Source: Mycobacterium alsense (lineage in GTDB: Bacteria > Actinomycetota > Actinomycetes > Mycobacteriales > Mycobacteriaceae). From it: a DNA stretch of 64,000 nt. Positions 45,347-54,033 of this stretch are shown here, piece after piece (position 1 is the first letter of the stretch; every line of letters starts with the position of its first letter). Where the stretch lies: positions 186,001 to 250,000 of the forward strand of contig NZ_MVHD01000001.1 in NCBI RefSeq assembly GCF_002086635.1, given 5' to 3'. Made by a program: the position numbers and the translations under genes. The notes below the pieces were generated by a model, which did not search any database, had not been told where the DNA came from, and worked only from the letters and a program-made list of their open reading frames with translations.

Positions 45347-45658
45347 GTGGCTGCCGAGGACACGTTGCGCGTCGACCCGCCGGCGATGCGGGCGTTCGCC
45401 GAGGCGCTGTCGGGTCGCGCCGAGGAGCTGCGACACCGGTTCGCCGCGCTCGACGATCAGGTCGGCCGGCTGCTGGGCGGCTGGCGCGGGCCGTCGGGCG
45501 GCGCGTACGCCTCGGCGTGGGAGCTGTGGCACCGGGGCGCCGGCGAGGTCGAGGTGGGCCTGTCGTTGCTGGCGCGGCTGGTCGCGGAGGCCGGCGGGCT
45601 GTACCGGGAGCACGAGGCGGCGTCCGCCCGGGCGCTGCGCGGAGTGCGCCGTGGCTGA
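45347..45658 (+). CDS. WXG100-family protein, partner A
   Basis: A 103-residue helical-hairpin protein of the ESAT-6/WXG100 type. The turn motif is W46-R-G48 (GGWRGPS). A type VII secretion signal-like YxxxE (YREHE, residues 86-90) follows the second helix. GTG 45347 gives the normal family length; the frame is open further upstream. It overlaps partner B by 8 nt and the pair probably forms a heterodimer exported by an ESX system encoded elsewhere. Confidence 0.82.
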   Translation: MAAEDTLRVDPPAMRAFAEALSGRAEELRHRFAALDDQVGRLLGGWRGPSGGAYASAWELWHRGAGEVEVGLSLLARLVAEAGGLYREHEAASARALRGVRRG

Positions 45659-45941
45659 GCCGTTTCGGGTGGATCCCCAGGCGTTGGCCGACGCGGTGCA
45701 TCGCATGGCGGAGTTTCAGCGCTACGCCGAGCACATGCTCACCGAAATCGATTCCCTGGTAAGCGATTTGCACTCGGAGTGGACGGGCCAGGGCGCGGCG
45801 GCCCACGCCGAGGCGCACCGGCACTGGGCGCGCGGCGAGGCGATGATGCGCGAGGCGCTGGCCCAATTGCGGGCCGCGGGCGCGACCGCCCACCGCAACT
45901 ACACCGGCGCCATGTCGGCGAACCTGGCCATGTGGTCCTGA
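45651..45941 (+). CDS. WXG100-family protein, partner B
   Basis: A 96-residue WXG100 protein with the turn motif W44-T-G46 (SEWTGQG) between two helices (AVHRMAEFQRYAEHMLTEIDSLVSDL and EAHRHWARGEAMMREALAQLRAAG, each given as a region). It lacks a clear YxxxD/E signal, as expected when only one partner of a dimer carries it. GTG 45651 lies inside the partner A gene. No EccC, EccD or PE/PPE gene is near. Confidence 0.82.
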   Translation: MAEPFRVDPQALADAVHRMAEFQRYAEHMLTEIDSLVSDLHSEWTGQGAAAHAEAHRHWARGEAMMREALAQLRAAGATAHRNYTGAMSANLAMWS

Positions 45942-46052
45942 CCGGCGCCGCGCCGCCGCTGGCACGCCAAGCCGGCCCCGGATCGGCCGGATAGGGTTGA
46001 CATCGGCGATTCCCCGACCACCGGGTGGGCAGCGTTCTAGGAGGTGTGGCCC

Positions 46053-46925
46053 ATGGCTGACCTGGAGTCGCTGGACGACAACGCGAGCGCCAAACGCGCG
46101 CTCGACGACCTGCAGGCTTCCGGCGCCCTGCCGGAAGGCCGCCCGCAGCCGCCGATCGACCTGACCGCGGCCGCGTTCTTCGACGTCGACAACACCCTGG
46201 TGCAGGGTTCGTCGGCCGTGCATTTCGGCCGCGGGCTGGCCGCGCGGCACTACTTCACCTATCGCGACGTGCTCGGATTTATCTACGCCCAGGCCAAGTT
46301 TCAGTGGCTGGGCAAGGAGAACAGCAACGACGTCGCCGCCGGCCGGCGCAAGGCCCTGGCCTTCATCGAGGGCCGTTCCGTCGAGGAGCTGGTCGCGCTG
46401 GGCGAGGAGGTCTACGACGAGATCATCGCCGACAAGATCTGGCCCGGCACCCGCGAGCTGACCCAGATGCACCTCGACGCCGGCCAGCAGGTGTGGCTGA
46501 TCACCGCGACGCCCTACGAGCTGGCGGCGACCATCGCCCGCCGGCTCGGCCTGACCGGCGCGCTGGGCACCGTCGCCGAGTCGGTCGACGGGGTGTTCAC
46601 CGGCCGGCTGGTCGGCGAGATCCTGCACGGCACCGGCAAGGCCCACGCGGTGCGCTCGCTCGCGATTCGGGAGGGGCTCAACCTCAAGCGCTGCACGGCT
46701 TATTCCGACAGCTACAACGACGTGCCCATGCTGTCGCTGGTGGGCACGGCGGTCGCCATCAATCCCGACGCCCGGCTGCGCGCCCTTGCCCGCGAGCGGG
46801 GGTGGGAGATCCGCGACTTCAGAACCGCGCGCAAGGCGGCCCGGATCGGCGTGCCGTCGGCCCTGGCGCTGGGCGCGGCCGGAGGCGCGCTGGCCGCACT
46901 GGCGTCGCGGCGCCAATCGCGCTGA
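46053..46925 (+). CDS. serB1: HAD-family phosphatase annotated SerB1
   Basis: A 290-residue HAD hydrolase. It has the nucleophile motif FFDVDNTLV (Asp44, Asp46), the motif II TATPYEL and the motif [15 protein letters not shown]. It ends with a probable membrane-anchoring Ala/Gly-rich stretch ([20 protein letters not shown]). Length and position match M. tuberculosis SerB1 (Rv0505c). AGGAGG lies 8 nt before ATG 46053. Phosphoserine phosphatase activity is by family name only; similar proteins are also phosphatases of other substrates. Confidence 0.9.
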   Translation: MADLESLDDNASAKRALDDLQASGALPEGRPQPPIDLTAAAFFDVDNTLVQGSSAVHFGRGLAARHYFTYRDVLGFIYAQAKFQWLGKENSNDVAAGRRKALAFIEGRSVEELVALGEEVYDEIIADKIWPGTRELTQMHLDAGQQVWLITATPYELAATIARRLGLTGALGTVAESVDGVFTGRLVGEILHGTGKAHAVRSLAIREGLNLKRCTAYSDSYNDVPMLSLVGTAVAINPDARLRALARERGWEIRDFRTARKAARIGVPSALALGAAGGALAALASRRQSR

Positions 46926-46970
46926 TAAGCTGCGCCGCTAGCGAGTAGTCGAGGGGAAGAGCAACGCGTC

Positions 46971-47483
46971 ATGACGATCCCAGAATCGGCCCAAGGAATT
47001 ATCGGCAGCCATTACCGGGCGCCGGACTACTTCCAGGTCGGACGCGAGAAGATCCGCGAGTTCGCGGGGGCGGTCAAGGATGATCACCCCGCGCACTTCG
47101 ACGAGGCCGACGCCGCCGAGGCCGGCTATCCCGAACTGGTGGCCCCGCTGACGTTCCTGGCGGTCGCCGGGCGGCGCGTGCAATTGGAGATTTTCACCAA
47201 GTTCGACATCCCCATCAACATCGCGCGGGTCTTCCACCGCGACCAGAAGTTTCGGTTCCACCGGCCGATCCTGGCCCACGATAGGCTGTACTTCGACACC
47301 TATCTAGACTCCGTTATTGAGTCCCACGGCACTGTCCTCGCCGAGATCCGCAGCGAAGTCACAGACGCCGAGGGCAAGCCGGTCGTCACCAGCGTCGTCA
47401 CGATGCTGGGAGAGGCCGCACACCAGGACGCAGGCGCTGAAGAAACCGTCGCCGCGATTGCATCCATATCTGCTGGAAAGTAG
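46971..47483 (+). CDS. HadA-like (3R)-hydroxyacyl-ACP dehydratase subunit (Rv0504c-like)
   Basis: A 170-residue hotdog-fold protein of the UPF0336/HadA-HadC type. It opens [23 protein letters not shown] and carries [26 protein letters not shown], the N-terminal pattern of mycobacterial Had subunits. HadA/C are structural partners of HadB in mycolic-acid elongation. It lies directly upstream of cmaA2 (10-nt gap), a mycolic acid cyclopropane synthase gene, which fits a cell-envelope lipid role. Whether it pairs with HadB is not known. Confidence 0.9.
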   Translation: MTIPESAQGIIGSHYRAPDYFQVGREKIREFAGAVKDDHPAHFDEADAAEAGYPELVAPLTFLAVAGRRVQLEIFTKFDIPINIARVFHRDQKFRFHRPILAHDRLYFDTYLDSVIESHGTVLAEIRSEVTDAEGKPVVTSVVTMLGEAAHQDAGAEETVAAIASISAGK

Positions 47484-47493
47484 GGTCAATTCA

Positions 47494-48414
47494 ATGTCAC
47501 AGGGTGAATCGGGTGGCACCCAGCTGAAGCCGCCGGTCGACGCAGTCCGATCGCATTACGACAAATCCAACGAGTTCTTCAAGCTGTGGCTCGACCCCTC
47601 AATGACCTACAGCTGCGCCTATTTTGACGAGCATCCAGACCCGAACAACCTGACCAAGACGCTCGAGGAAGCCCAGTACGCCAAGCGCAAGCTCGCGCTG
47701 GACAAGCTCGGCCTCGAGCCGGGAATGACGCTGCTCGACGTCGGCTGCGGCTGGGGCTCGACCATGCGCCACGCGGTGACCGAATACGACGTCAACGTCA
47801 TCGGCCTGACGCTGAGCGAGAACCAGTACGCGCACGACGTGGAGAAGTTCAAGGAAATCGACAGCCCCCGCCGCAAAGAGGTGCGGATCCAGGGCTGGGA
47901 GCAGTTCGACGAGCCGGTCGACCGGATCGTGTCCCTCGGAGCGTTCGAGCACTTCGCCGACGGCGCCGGCGACGCCGGGTTCGAGCGCTACGACACCTTC
48001 TTCAAGAAGTTCTACAGCTTGACGCCCGACGACGGCCGCATGCTGCTGCACACGATCATCATCCCGGACAAGGAAGAAGCCCAGCGGCTCGGCCTCACCT
48101 CGCCGATGAGCCTGCTGCGGTTCATCAAGTTCATCCTGACCGAGATCTTCCCGGGGGGTCGCCTGCCGCGGATCTCGCAGGTGGACCACTACTCGTCCAA
48201 CGCCGGGTGGAAGGTCGACCGCTACCACCGCATCGGCAAGAACTACGTGCCGACGCTGAACGCGTGGGCGGACGCGCTCGAGGCGCACAAGGACGAGGCG
48301 ATCGCCCTGAAGGGACAGGAAACCTACGACATCTACATGCATTACCTCAGGGGCTGCTCGGACCTGTTCCGGGACAGCTACACCGACGTCTGCCAGTTCA
48401 CGTTGGTGAAGTAG
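47494..48414 (+). CDS. cmaA2: Mycolic acid cyclopropane synthase
   Basis: A 306-residue SAM-dependent methyltransferase of the mycolic acid family. It has [24 protein letters not shown], the SAM motif [17 protein letters not shown] and SLGAFEHF. The family adds methylene across a double bond of meromycolate; CmaA2 of M. tuberculosis makes trans cyclopropanes. ATG 47494 is 10 nt after the Had-like gene. Assignment to CmaA2 rests on order and length (302 residues in M. tuberculosis). Confidence 0.93.
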   Translation: MSQGESGGTQLKPPVDAVRSHYDKSNEFFKLWLDPSMTYSCAYFDEHPDPNNLTKTLEEAQYAKRKLALDKLGLEPGMTLLDVGCGWGSTMRHAVTEYDVNVIGLTLSENQYAHDVEKFKEIDSPRRKEVRIQGWEQFDEPVDRIVSLGAFEHFADGAGDAGFERYDTFFKKFYSLTPDDGRMLLHTIIIPDKEEAQRLGLTSPMSLLRFIKFILTEIFPGGRLPRISQVDHYSSNAGWKVDRYHRIGKNYVPTLNAWADALEAHKDEAIALKGQETYDIYMHYLRGCSDLFRDSYTDVCQFTLVK

Positions 48415-48430
48415 TCACACGCGGCTTGCA

Positions 48431-48476
48431 CGCAAAGCGCCCCGGTGTCTCTGGCCAGAGGCACCGGGGCGTTGCG
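48431..48476. terminator. Strong GC-rich hairpin between convergent genes
   Basis: The region folds into a near-perfect hairpin: arms 48431-48454 and 48455-48476 pair as CGCAA, then CGCCCCGGTG with CACCGGGGCG, then CTCTGG with CCAGAG, with a 2-nt bulge (AG at 48436-48437) and one G-T pair. It lies 16 nt after the cmaA2 stop and 28 nt before the end of the convergent acyltransferase gene. No T-run follows, as is common for mycobacterial terminators. It can act in both directions. Confidence 0.75.
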
Positions 48477-48504
48477 TTGGGCGTTCGGGGCGCGCTTGCG
48501 ACCG

Positions 48505-49572
48505 TCAGCCGAAGAAGATGTTGCGGCGTCCGGCCAGCAGCCGGTACAGCGTGTGCTGGATGGTCTCGCGCACCTGGTCGGTCAGCTCGAAGGTGACCAT
48601 CGGGTCCTCGGCGTCGGAGGCCGCGTAGTCGCTGGTGTGGATCGGCTCGCCGAACGCGATGCGCCACTTGGACGGCAGCGGCACCAGGCCCGCGGGCCCC
48701 GCCAGCGGGAACAGCGGGGTGATCGGGAAGTAGGGCAACCCGAACAGCCGCGCCAGCAGCTTGACGTCGGCGATCATCGGATAGATCTCTTCGGAACCGA
48801 CGATCGAGCACGGGACGATCGGCGCCTTGGTGCGCAGCGCCGCCGTCACGAAGCCGCCGCGCCCGAACCGTTGCAACCGGTAGCGGTCGCCGAAGCGCTT
48901 CCCCAGCCCCTTGTAGCCCTCCGGGAACACGGCGGTCAGCTCCCCGGCCGCGAGCAGCCGGTGCGCGTCGGTCGTGCAGGCCATGGTGTGGCCCGCCCTG
49001 CGGGCGGCCTCGCCGACCACCGGCAGGTCGAACACCATGTCGGCGGCCAGCAGCCGCAGGTCGCGCTGCGCGGGGTGCTCGTCGTGCACGGCTACCGACA
49101 GCATCAGCCCGTCGAACGGCAACACCCCGGCGTGGTTGGCCACCACCAACGCGGCGCCGTCGCTCGGCAGGTTTTCGATGCCGCTGACCTCGACCCGGAA
49201 CCAGGACCTGAAGAAGAACCGCAGCAAAGGCCGGACGATCGCGCTGTTGAAATGCGGATCGAACCCGAATTCGTCGACGGCGTAATCGCCGGTGAGGCGC
49301 TGGCGCAAAAAGCCGGCGACCGCGGCGACCCGCTGCGCCAGTTCATTCAGCGGCGCCTCGCCCGTGGCAGACGCACCCGCGGCGCGGCGGTGCTCGTCGA
49401 TTTCGCGGACGACCGCGGCGATCTGTTCGGCGGAGGCGCGGCCCCGCGGATCGGACAACAGCGAGGGGTGCTGGCGGGCCGACTCCGCCCGTTGGTCGGC
49501 TCTCCGGCGCGCCGCTACCCGAGCCCTATTCGTATGCAGTGGAATGACATTCGCTCTGGTTTCGCCAGCCAC
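48505..49572 (-). CDS. Lysophospholipid-acyltransferase-like protein (PlsC family, Rv0502-like)
   Basis: A 355-residue acyltransferase. It has the NHAGVLPFDG motif (the HX4D catalytic block) near residue 150, the FPEGYKG motif and APIVPCSIVGSEE. It transfers an acyl chain to a lysophospholipid or related lipid at the membrane. GTG 49572 gives AGETRANVIPLHTNRARVAARR, matching the start of Rv0502 (358 residues). It lies 5 nt after galE2 in the same direction. Confidence 0.9.
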   Translation of the reverse strand: MAGETRANVIPLHTNRARVAARRRADQRAESARQHPSLLSDPRGRASAEQIAAVVREIDEHRRAAGASATGEAPLNELAQRVAAVAGFLRQRLTGDYAVDEFGFDPHFNSAIVRPLLRFFFRSWFRVEVSGIENLPSDGAALVVANHAGVLPFDGLMLSVAVHDEHPAQRDLRLLAADMVFDLPVVGEAARRAGHTMACTTDAHRLLAAGELTAVFPEGYKGLGKRFGDRYRLQRFGRGGFVTAALRTKAPIVPCSIVGSEEIYPMIADVKLLARLFGLPYFPITPLFPLAGPAGLVPLPSKWRIAFGEPIHTSDYAASDAEDPMVTFELTDQVRETIQHTLYRLLAGRRNIFFG

Positions 49573-49577
49573 GATAC

Positions 49578-50705
49578 CTACCTGCCCCCACCCCATGGAA
49601 TTGCATTTCGGCTTCCCCAGCGCTGCGCCAACGCTATGGCACGACCCTCCAGGGAGCGTACCCGATCGGGGTCGATTATGGGAGTGAGGCCGCGGCCGCG
49701 CACGTAGTCGTCGAACGCCTCGGCCGTCGTCCATTTGGGCTGGTAGCCCAGCTCCGTCCGCATTCTGGTGGTGTCCATGACGCGGCCGTAGCTCAAATAA
49801 TCAAATTGATCGCGACTGATTTCCGTATAACGGTTAGCCCGTCTCAGCGAATCCAGCGCCCAAACTCCAAATCCGGGCACCGGCACCGGAATTCGTCCGG
49901 CCCGCCGAATCGCCTGCGACAGCATGATGATGCCGTCGGCGCCGATGTTGAACGTGCCGGCCTTGCCGGCCATCGCCGCGCGCTCCAGCGCGCCCAGCGC
50001 GTCCTGCTCGTGCAGCAGCTGCAACCGCGCGTCCCGGCCCAACATCGTCGGGACCAACGGGCCGGCCAGATACCGCGACAGCGTGGTGTCCTGCGCCGGG
50101 CCGATCATGTTGGCCAGCCGCAGGATCGTCACCGCGATGTCGGGGCGGCGGCGGCCCAGCGCGCGCACGTAGCCCTCGATGTCGAGGCTGTCCTTGGCGA
50201 AGCCGCCGCGGAACGGCCGGCGGCTGCTGCTGTCCTCGGTGAACACGACGGGATCGTGCGCGCTGGACCCGTACACTTCCGAGGTCGACTTGAGCACCAC
50301 GCGGCGCACCGAGGGCGCCTTCTGGCAGGCCGCGAACAGCTGCATGGCGCCCATCACGTTGATTTCCTTCAACGCCGCGGTGCCGCCCGGCCGCGGCGCG
50401 TACGACGCCGCGGCCGCATGCACCACCGTGTCGACGTCGCCATTGCGAATCACCTTGGCGATGAACGGATTACGAATGTCGGCGCGGACGAACTCGGCGC
50501 GCCCCATGCGGCGCAGCATGTCCTTGCTGGGGGCGATCGCGTCGACCGCGATGACGCTCTTGATCAACGGGTTCTGCGCGAGCCGGGCGGTCAGGTAGCC
50601 GCCCAGAAACCGGCACGCGCCGGTAACCAGCACGACTTTGGGGTAATGCACGGTGTCGCCCCCGGCGCCGCCGGCGCCGGAGCCCTCCCCGCTCGACTGA
50701 TCCAC
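49578..50705 (-). CDS. galE2: NAD-dependent epimerase/dehydratase-fold protein annotated GalE2
   Basis: A 375-residue extended SDR with cofactor motif VTGACRFLGGY, INVMGAM and the substrate-side KSTSEVYG. The expected catalytic Tyr-x3-Lys reads FAKDS in GGFAKDSLDIEGYV, so the Tyr is Phe and the Lys is Ser. The protein may bind NAD and sugar-like ligands but may not be a UDP-glucose epimerase. Length equals Rv0501 (376). It starts an operon that includes the PlsC-like acyltransferase. Confidence 0.88.
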   Translation of the reverse strand: MDQSSGEGSGAGGAGGDTVHYPKVVLVTGACRFLGGYLTARLAQNPLIKSVIAVDAIAPSKDMLRRMGRAEFVRADIRNPFIAKVIRNGDVDTVVHAAAASYAPRPGGTAALKEINVMGAMQLFAACQKAPSVRRVVLKSTSEVYGSSAHDPVVFTEDSSSRRPFRGGFAKDSLDIEGYVRALGRRRPDIAVTILRLANMIGPAQDTTLSRYLAGPLVPTMLGRDARLQLLHEQDALGALERAAMAGKAGTFNIGADGIIMLSQAIRRAGRIPVPVPGFGVWALDSLRRANRYTEISRDQFDYLSYGRVMDTTRMRTELGYQPKWTTAEAFDDYVRGRGLTPIIDPDRVRSLEGRAIALAQRWGSRNAIPWGGGR

Positions 50706-50776
50706 CCAAACAGCCTAACGGGCACGCGGGTCGGCGGCGTTACGGCGACGTGACGGTCGGCCGGGCCTGGCTGCGG

Positions 50777-50878
50777 TTACTTGCCGAGTTTTCTGCGCTG
50801 CACCCGGGTCCGGCGCAGCAGCTTGCGGTGCTTCTTCTTCGACATGCGCTTGCGCCGCTTCTTGATTACTGAACCCAT
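50777..50878 (-). CDS. Ribosomal protein bS22 (33-residue, AURKAIP1-like)
   Basis: A 33-residue, extremely basic protein ([17 protein letters not shown] and more) that matches the short bS22 of mycobacterial ribosomes, annotated Rv0500B. It has the KKHRKLL-type core of the mitochondrial AURKAIP1/mS38 domain. The gene has a 136-nt leader (50879-51014) after the HTH gene, which includes a strong hairpin at 50958-50979. The protein length and sequence leave little doubt. Confidence 0.95.
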
Positions 50879-50957
50879 GAACTCCGCTATCTCGACCGGT
50901 GACCGCTTCTACAAATGACCCGGACACTTTACCCGGGGCGCAGCACCGAACGCCAAA

Positions 50958-50979
50958 CCGGCGGTCGCGCGACCGCCGG
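50958..50979. terminator. Perfect 22-nt GC palindrome upstream of the bS22 gene
   Basis: A perfect self-complementary stretch of 22 nt (arms CCGGCGGTCGC/GCGACCGCCGG) stands between the HTH gene and the bS22 gene on the minus strand. As RNA it would form a stem of up to 9 bp with a tight loop. It can terminate transcription from the HTH gene or act as a leader attenuator for bS22. It is followed by no T-run. Confidence 0.6.
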
Positions 50980-51014
50980 CAGCGGCCACGCGCGCCGAAG
51001 TTCGGGTGCGCGGG

Positions 51015-51272
51015 TCAGCCCGCGTCGAAGTACGAAGTCTCCAGCATGTCGTGGACGGCCTTGGCGTGCACCCGGAAGGACCGCCCGACCCGAACCGCCG
51101 GCAGCTCGCCGTTGTGCACCAGGCGGTACACCGTCATCTTGGAGACGCGCATCAGCGCCGCCACCTCCGCGACGGTGAGAAATTGTGTCCTGGCCTGCTG
51201 GCCATCGCCGGAACCGGGGTCCCGCCCCTTACCAGCGGAATCTCGTGCCGATGGCCCGTTCGTAGACGTCAT
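51015..51272 (-). CDS. Small HTH protein of the BldC/excisionase type
   Basis: An 85-residue DNA-binding protein with the MerR-like helix-turn-helix FLTVAEVAALMRVSKMTVYRLVHNGELPAVRVGRSFRVH (residues about 31-69). It matches Rv0500A (78 residues). The BldC group has known roles in developmental regulation of actinomycetes. It lies between proC and the bS22 gene; the 140-nt gap upstream (51273-51412) carries a stem-loop and its promoter. Confidence 0.93.
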   Translation of the reverse strand: MTSTNGPSARDSAGKGRDPGSGDGQQARTQFLTVAEVAALMRVSKMTVYRLVHNGELPAVRVGRSFRVHAKAVHDMLETSYFDAG

Positions 51273-51301
51273 CGCTACCCAATCGTGTCAGGCTCGCGCA
51301 A

Positions 51302-51327
51302 TGCCAGCGGCTTCCCCTCCGCTGGCA
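51302..51327. terminator. Stem-loop between proC and the HTH gene
   Basis: TGCCAGCGG and CCGCTGGCA form a 9-bp perfect stem with an 8-nt loop. On the minus strand it follows the proC stop by about 86 nt and lies 30 nt before the HTH gene start. It may end proC transcription or sit in the leader of the HTH gene. No T-run follows. Confidence 0.55.
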
Positions 51328-51412
51328 CCCACACGTGCATACAAAGAGGAGAATAGCGGGACTAGTGGGGTTAATGGTACTGGTGAGGGACAATCAATCG
51401 GGAAATCTTGAA

Positions 51413-52282
51413 TTATTCCGATGTAATTCTTAGCTGCTCAGAGCGCCTTTTCGCGGCCTGAACGGCCGCGTCGACGGCCCCCCGCAGCCCACCCCGCTCC
51501 AGTTCGCGCAGCGCAGCGGCCGTGGTGCCGCCGGGGGAAGTCACCGTCGCGCGCAGCTGCACCGCCGTGACGTCGGCCGCCGCCCGCACGTCGGCCCCCT
51601 CGACGCGGTCGGCCTCCATCCGCTCGAGCAGCATCGCCGCCGAGCCGGCCATGGTCTGCGCGGTCAGGTCGCTGGCGACCTCGCGGCTCAGGCCCGCCGC
51701 GACCCCGGCGTCCACCAGGGCCTCGACCATCAGAAAGAAATACGCCGGCCCCGAGCCCGACACCGCGGTCACGGCGTCCATCTGGGATTCCGGGACGACG
51801 AGCACGCCGCCGACGGAATCGAACAGCGCCGAAACCTCCGTGAGCTGCGGTTCGGTGACGAAGCGGCCCTTGGAAAGCGCGGTGACCCCCGCACCGACCA
51901 ACGCGGCCGCGTTGGGCATCGCGCGGACCACCGGCGTCCCGGCCGGTAGCTTGGCTTCGAGGTAGCCGATCGTCACCCCGGCGGCGACGGTGACGAAAAC
52001 CTGTTCAGCGCTGTCGATTTCGGCCGCGGCGGCCGCGCGGGCCAGCTCCTCCATCACCGTCTCGACATCGCTCGGCTTCACCGCGACGACGACGAACGTG
52101 GCGTTCTCCACCGCGTCGAGCACCGGCGCCACGCGCACCGAATAGGTGGACGCCAGGTACTTGGCGCGCTGGGGCACCCGTTCGGCCACCACCAGGTCCT
52201 TGACCTGCCGGCCCGCGCGCAGCAGGCCCGACAGCAGCGCCTCGCCGATGCTGCCGCCGCCGATGATCGCGATTCTTGCCAT
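51413..52282 (-). CDS. proC: Pyrroline-5-carboxylate reductase
   Basis: ProC reduces pyrroline-5-carboxylate to proline with NAD(P)H. The 289-residue protein has the N-terminal Rossmann motif IIGGGSIGEALLSGLL, VVAVKPSDV and the C-terminal signature (GSGPAYFFLMVEAL, residues about 167-180 and TSPGGTT). The ATG at 52282 fits the M. tuberculosis length of 295. It starts 25 nt after the thioesterase gene stop. Confidence 0.96.
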   Translation of the reverse strand: MARIAIIGGGSIGEALLSGLLRAGRQVKDLVVAERVPQRAKYLASTYSVRVAPVLDAVENATFVVVAVKPSDVETVMEELARAAAAAEIDSAEQVFVTVAAGVTIGYLEAKLPAGTPVVRAMPNAAALVGAGVTALSKGRFVTEPQLTEVSALFDSVGGVLVVPESQMDAVTAVSGSGPAYFFLMVEALVDAGVAAGLSREVASDLTAQTMAGSAAMLLERMEADRVEGADVRAAADVTAVQLRATVTSPGGTTAAALRELERGGLRGAVDAAVQAAKRRSEQLRITSE

Positions 52283-52307
52283 GGGAGGAAAGCATTCCAG
52301 ACATCGC

Positions 52308-53147
52308 CTACTGGCGAGCGGCAGGGACCAACGCCAGCTGCCGCGCCTGCACGACGAGGCGGCCCAGGCTGTCCACCACGATGTGGTCCTCGTCGAACCA
52401 GTCGTGACCGATTTCCATGCAGGTCGCGACGATGCGCAGCCAGCCATCGGCCGGCACGGCCCGCAGGAAGGCGGTGAGCTGGACGGTGGGTGCCCAGCCG
52501 GTGCGGTCCACCGCGAAGGTGACCGGCGCCGACAGGTCACCGCACATGAGCGCGAACAGCGCGTCGGGGGCGACGCCACGGGGGCGGGCCCACATCTGGA
52601 TCACCGGCGGTCCCCCGCCGGCGCCGGGGCGCATCGTCGACAGCAGCGGCCGCACGTCGCACCCCTCGCCCAGGTGCACCAGGCCGGCCAGCGGGTGGCC
52701 GGGCCCGATCGGCTCCACGTCGTCGGGCGGTTCGGGTGCCATGAGATCCAGGACGGGGTTCGCCGAAAGCAGCGGCGCGACGTTACCGCCCGGCGGAAAG
52801 TGTTCCGGCTCGCCGAGGTTGACCACGGCGTGCACCGCGGTGCGCCCGCCCTGGGTGAGCTCGACGTCGACGACGCTGATCCGGCGCCCGCGCTTGCGCA
52901 CCGACGTCACCAGCTGCATGGCGCCCGGGTCGGGAGCCGACAAGAAGCTCGCCGACACGGCCACCGGTTCCACGGCCGCCTCGAGCCCGCCCGCACGGCA
53001 CGCGGTGCGGGCGGCGTTGGCGCACAGCGCCACCATCGCGCCGCCGTGCACCTTGGGCCCGATGGTCCAGCGCTTGTCGAGCTCGCCCTCGTACAGGTCG
53101 GGGCCGACCTCCCGCAACGCCATCGCGGAGGTGAATAACGCGTTCAT
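52308..53147 (-). CDS. Acyl-CoA thioesterase-like double hotdog protein (Rv0499-like)
   Basis: A 279-residue protein of the TesB-type thioesterase family. It opens FTSAMALREVGPDLYEGELDKRWTIGPKVHGGAMVAL, where the VHGG part is typical of the hotdog substrate site, and has a second domain from about residue 165 (IQMWARPRGV). It probably cleaves acyl-CoA in the cytoplasm. It lies 15 nt after the TIM-barrel gene. Confidence 0.87.
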   Translation of the reverse strand: MNALFTSAMALREVGPDLYEGELDKRWTIGPKVHGGAMVALCANAARTACRAGGLEAAVEPVAVSASFLSAPDPGAMQLVTSVRKRGRRISVVDVELTQGGRTAVHAVVNLGEPEHFPPGGNVAPLLSANPVLDLMAPEPPDDVEPIGPGHPLAGLVHLGEGCDVRPLLSTMRPGAGGGPPVIQMWARPRGVAPDALFALMCGDLSAPVTFAVDRTGWAPTVQLTAFLRAVPADGWLRIVATCMEIGHDWFDEDHIVVDSLGRLVVQARQLALVPAARQ

Positions 53148-53162
53148 GAGACTCCTGGAGGA

Positions 53163-54005
53163 TCACCGCATGAGGTGGGTGCGGGCGAACTGCAACGATT
53201 CGACGAGCATGGCTTCGCGCTCGTGGGCCGAGCGCGCGCTGGACGTGGAAACCTCGAGGATCACGTGCCCGGCGAAGCGGCCGCCGGCGAGCATCTGGCA
53301 CACCTCGGCGGTGGGTTGCGTGCCGCGCCCGGGCACCAGATGCTCGTCCACGGGCAGCCCATTGCCGTCGCACAGGTGCAGGTGGACCAGGCCCGCGCCC
53401 ATCCGCCGGGCCATTTCCAGCGAATCGGTGCCCGCGGTCGCGGTGTGGGAGAGGTCCAGCGTGTAGTGGGCGTGGTTGCCGTCCAGCGGGTCGTAGGACG
53501 GCGAGAACGCCGAGATCGCCGGGCCCGGGCCGCCGCCGCGGCGGCGCATCCGTTCCAGCGACTGGCCGGTGCCGAAAAACCGGTCCGCCCGGAACGGGAA
53601 CATGTTCTCCACGGCGACCAGCACGCCGCTGCCCGCCTCCAGGGCCGAGACCTGCTCGCTGAAGCCCTCGGCGTAGCGCCGCTGCCAGCGGAACGGTGGA
53701 TGGACGACGACCGTCTGCGCGTCCAGCTTTTCGGCGGCGCGCACGCTGCGCTCCAGCTTGGGAATCGGGTTGGCGCCCCACACGCGCTGCGAGATCAACA
53801 GGCAGGGCGCGTGCACGGACAGCACCGGGACGCGATAGCGCCGAGACAGCTTCCTGACGGCGTCGATGTCCTGGCTGACCGCCTCGCCCCACACCATCAG
53901 CTCGACGCCGTCGTAGCCGAGCCTGGCGGCGTATTCGAAGGCGGCCTCGGCCCGCAGCGGGTACACCGAGGCCGTCGACAGGCCGACTTTGATTGCGGGG
54001 CGCAA
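53163..54005 (-). CDS. TIM-barrel sugar phosphate isomerase/epimerase-like protein (Rv0498-like)
   Basis: A 280-residue AP endonuclease 2-type TIM barrel. Motifs are YDGVELMVWGE, VLSVHAPCLL, VVVHPPFRW, VAVENMFPF and the metal-ligand DLSHTA and HLHLCDGNG, all typical of xylose-isomerase-like proteins. It probably binds a divalent metal, but the substrate is unknown. The start is a TTG (54005) giving MRPAIKVG, the same length as Rv0498. The gene sits 28 nt after the Rv0497-like gene. Confidence 0.88.
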   Translation of the reverse strand: MRPAIKVGLSTASVYPLRAEAAFEYAARLGYDGVELMVWGEAVSQDIDAVRKLSRRYRVPVLSVHAPCLLISQRVWGANPIPKLERSVRAAEKLDAQTVVVHPPFRWQRRYAEGFSEQVSALEAGSGVLVAVENMFPFRADRFFGTGQSLERMRRRGGGPGPAISAFSPSYDPLDGNHAHYTLDLSHTATAGTDSLEMARRMGAGLVHLHLCDGNGLPVDEHLVPGRGTQPTAEVCQMLAGGRFAGHVILEVSTSSARSAHEREAMLVESLQFARTHLMR

Positions 54006-54033
54006 GGTCTTTGGGGGTCTGTGAAGGGTGTGC

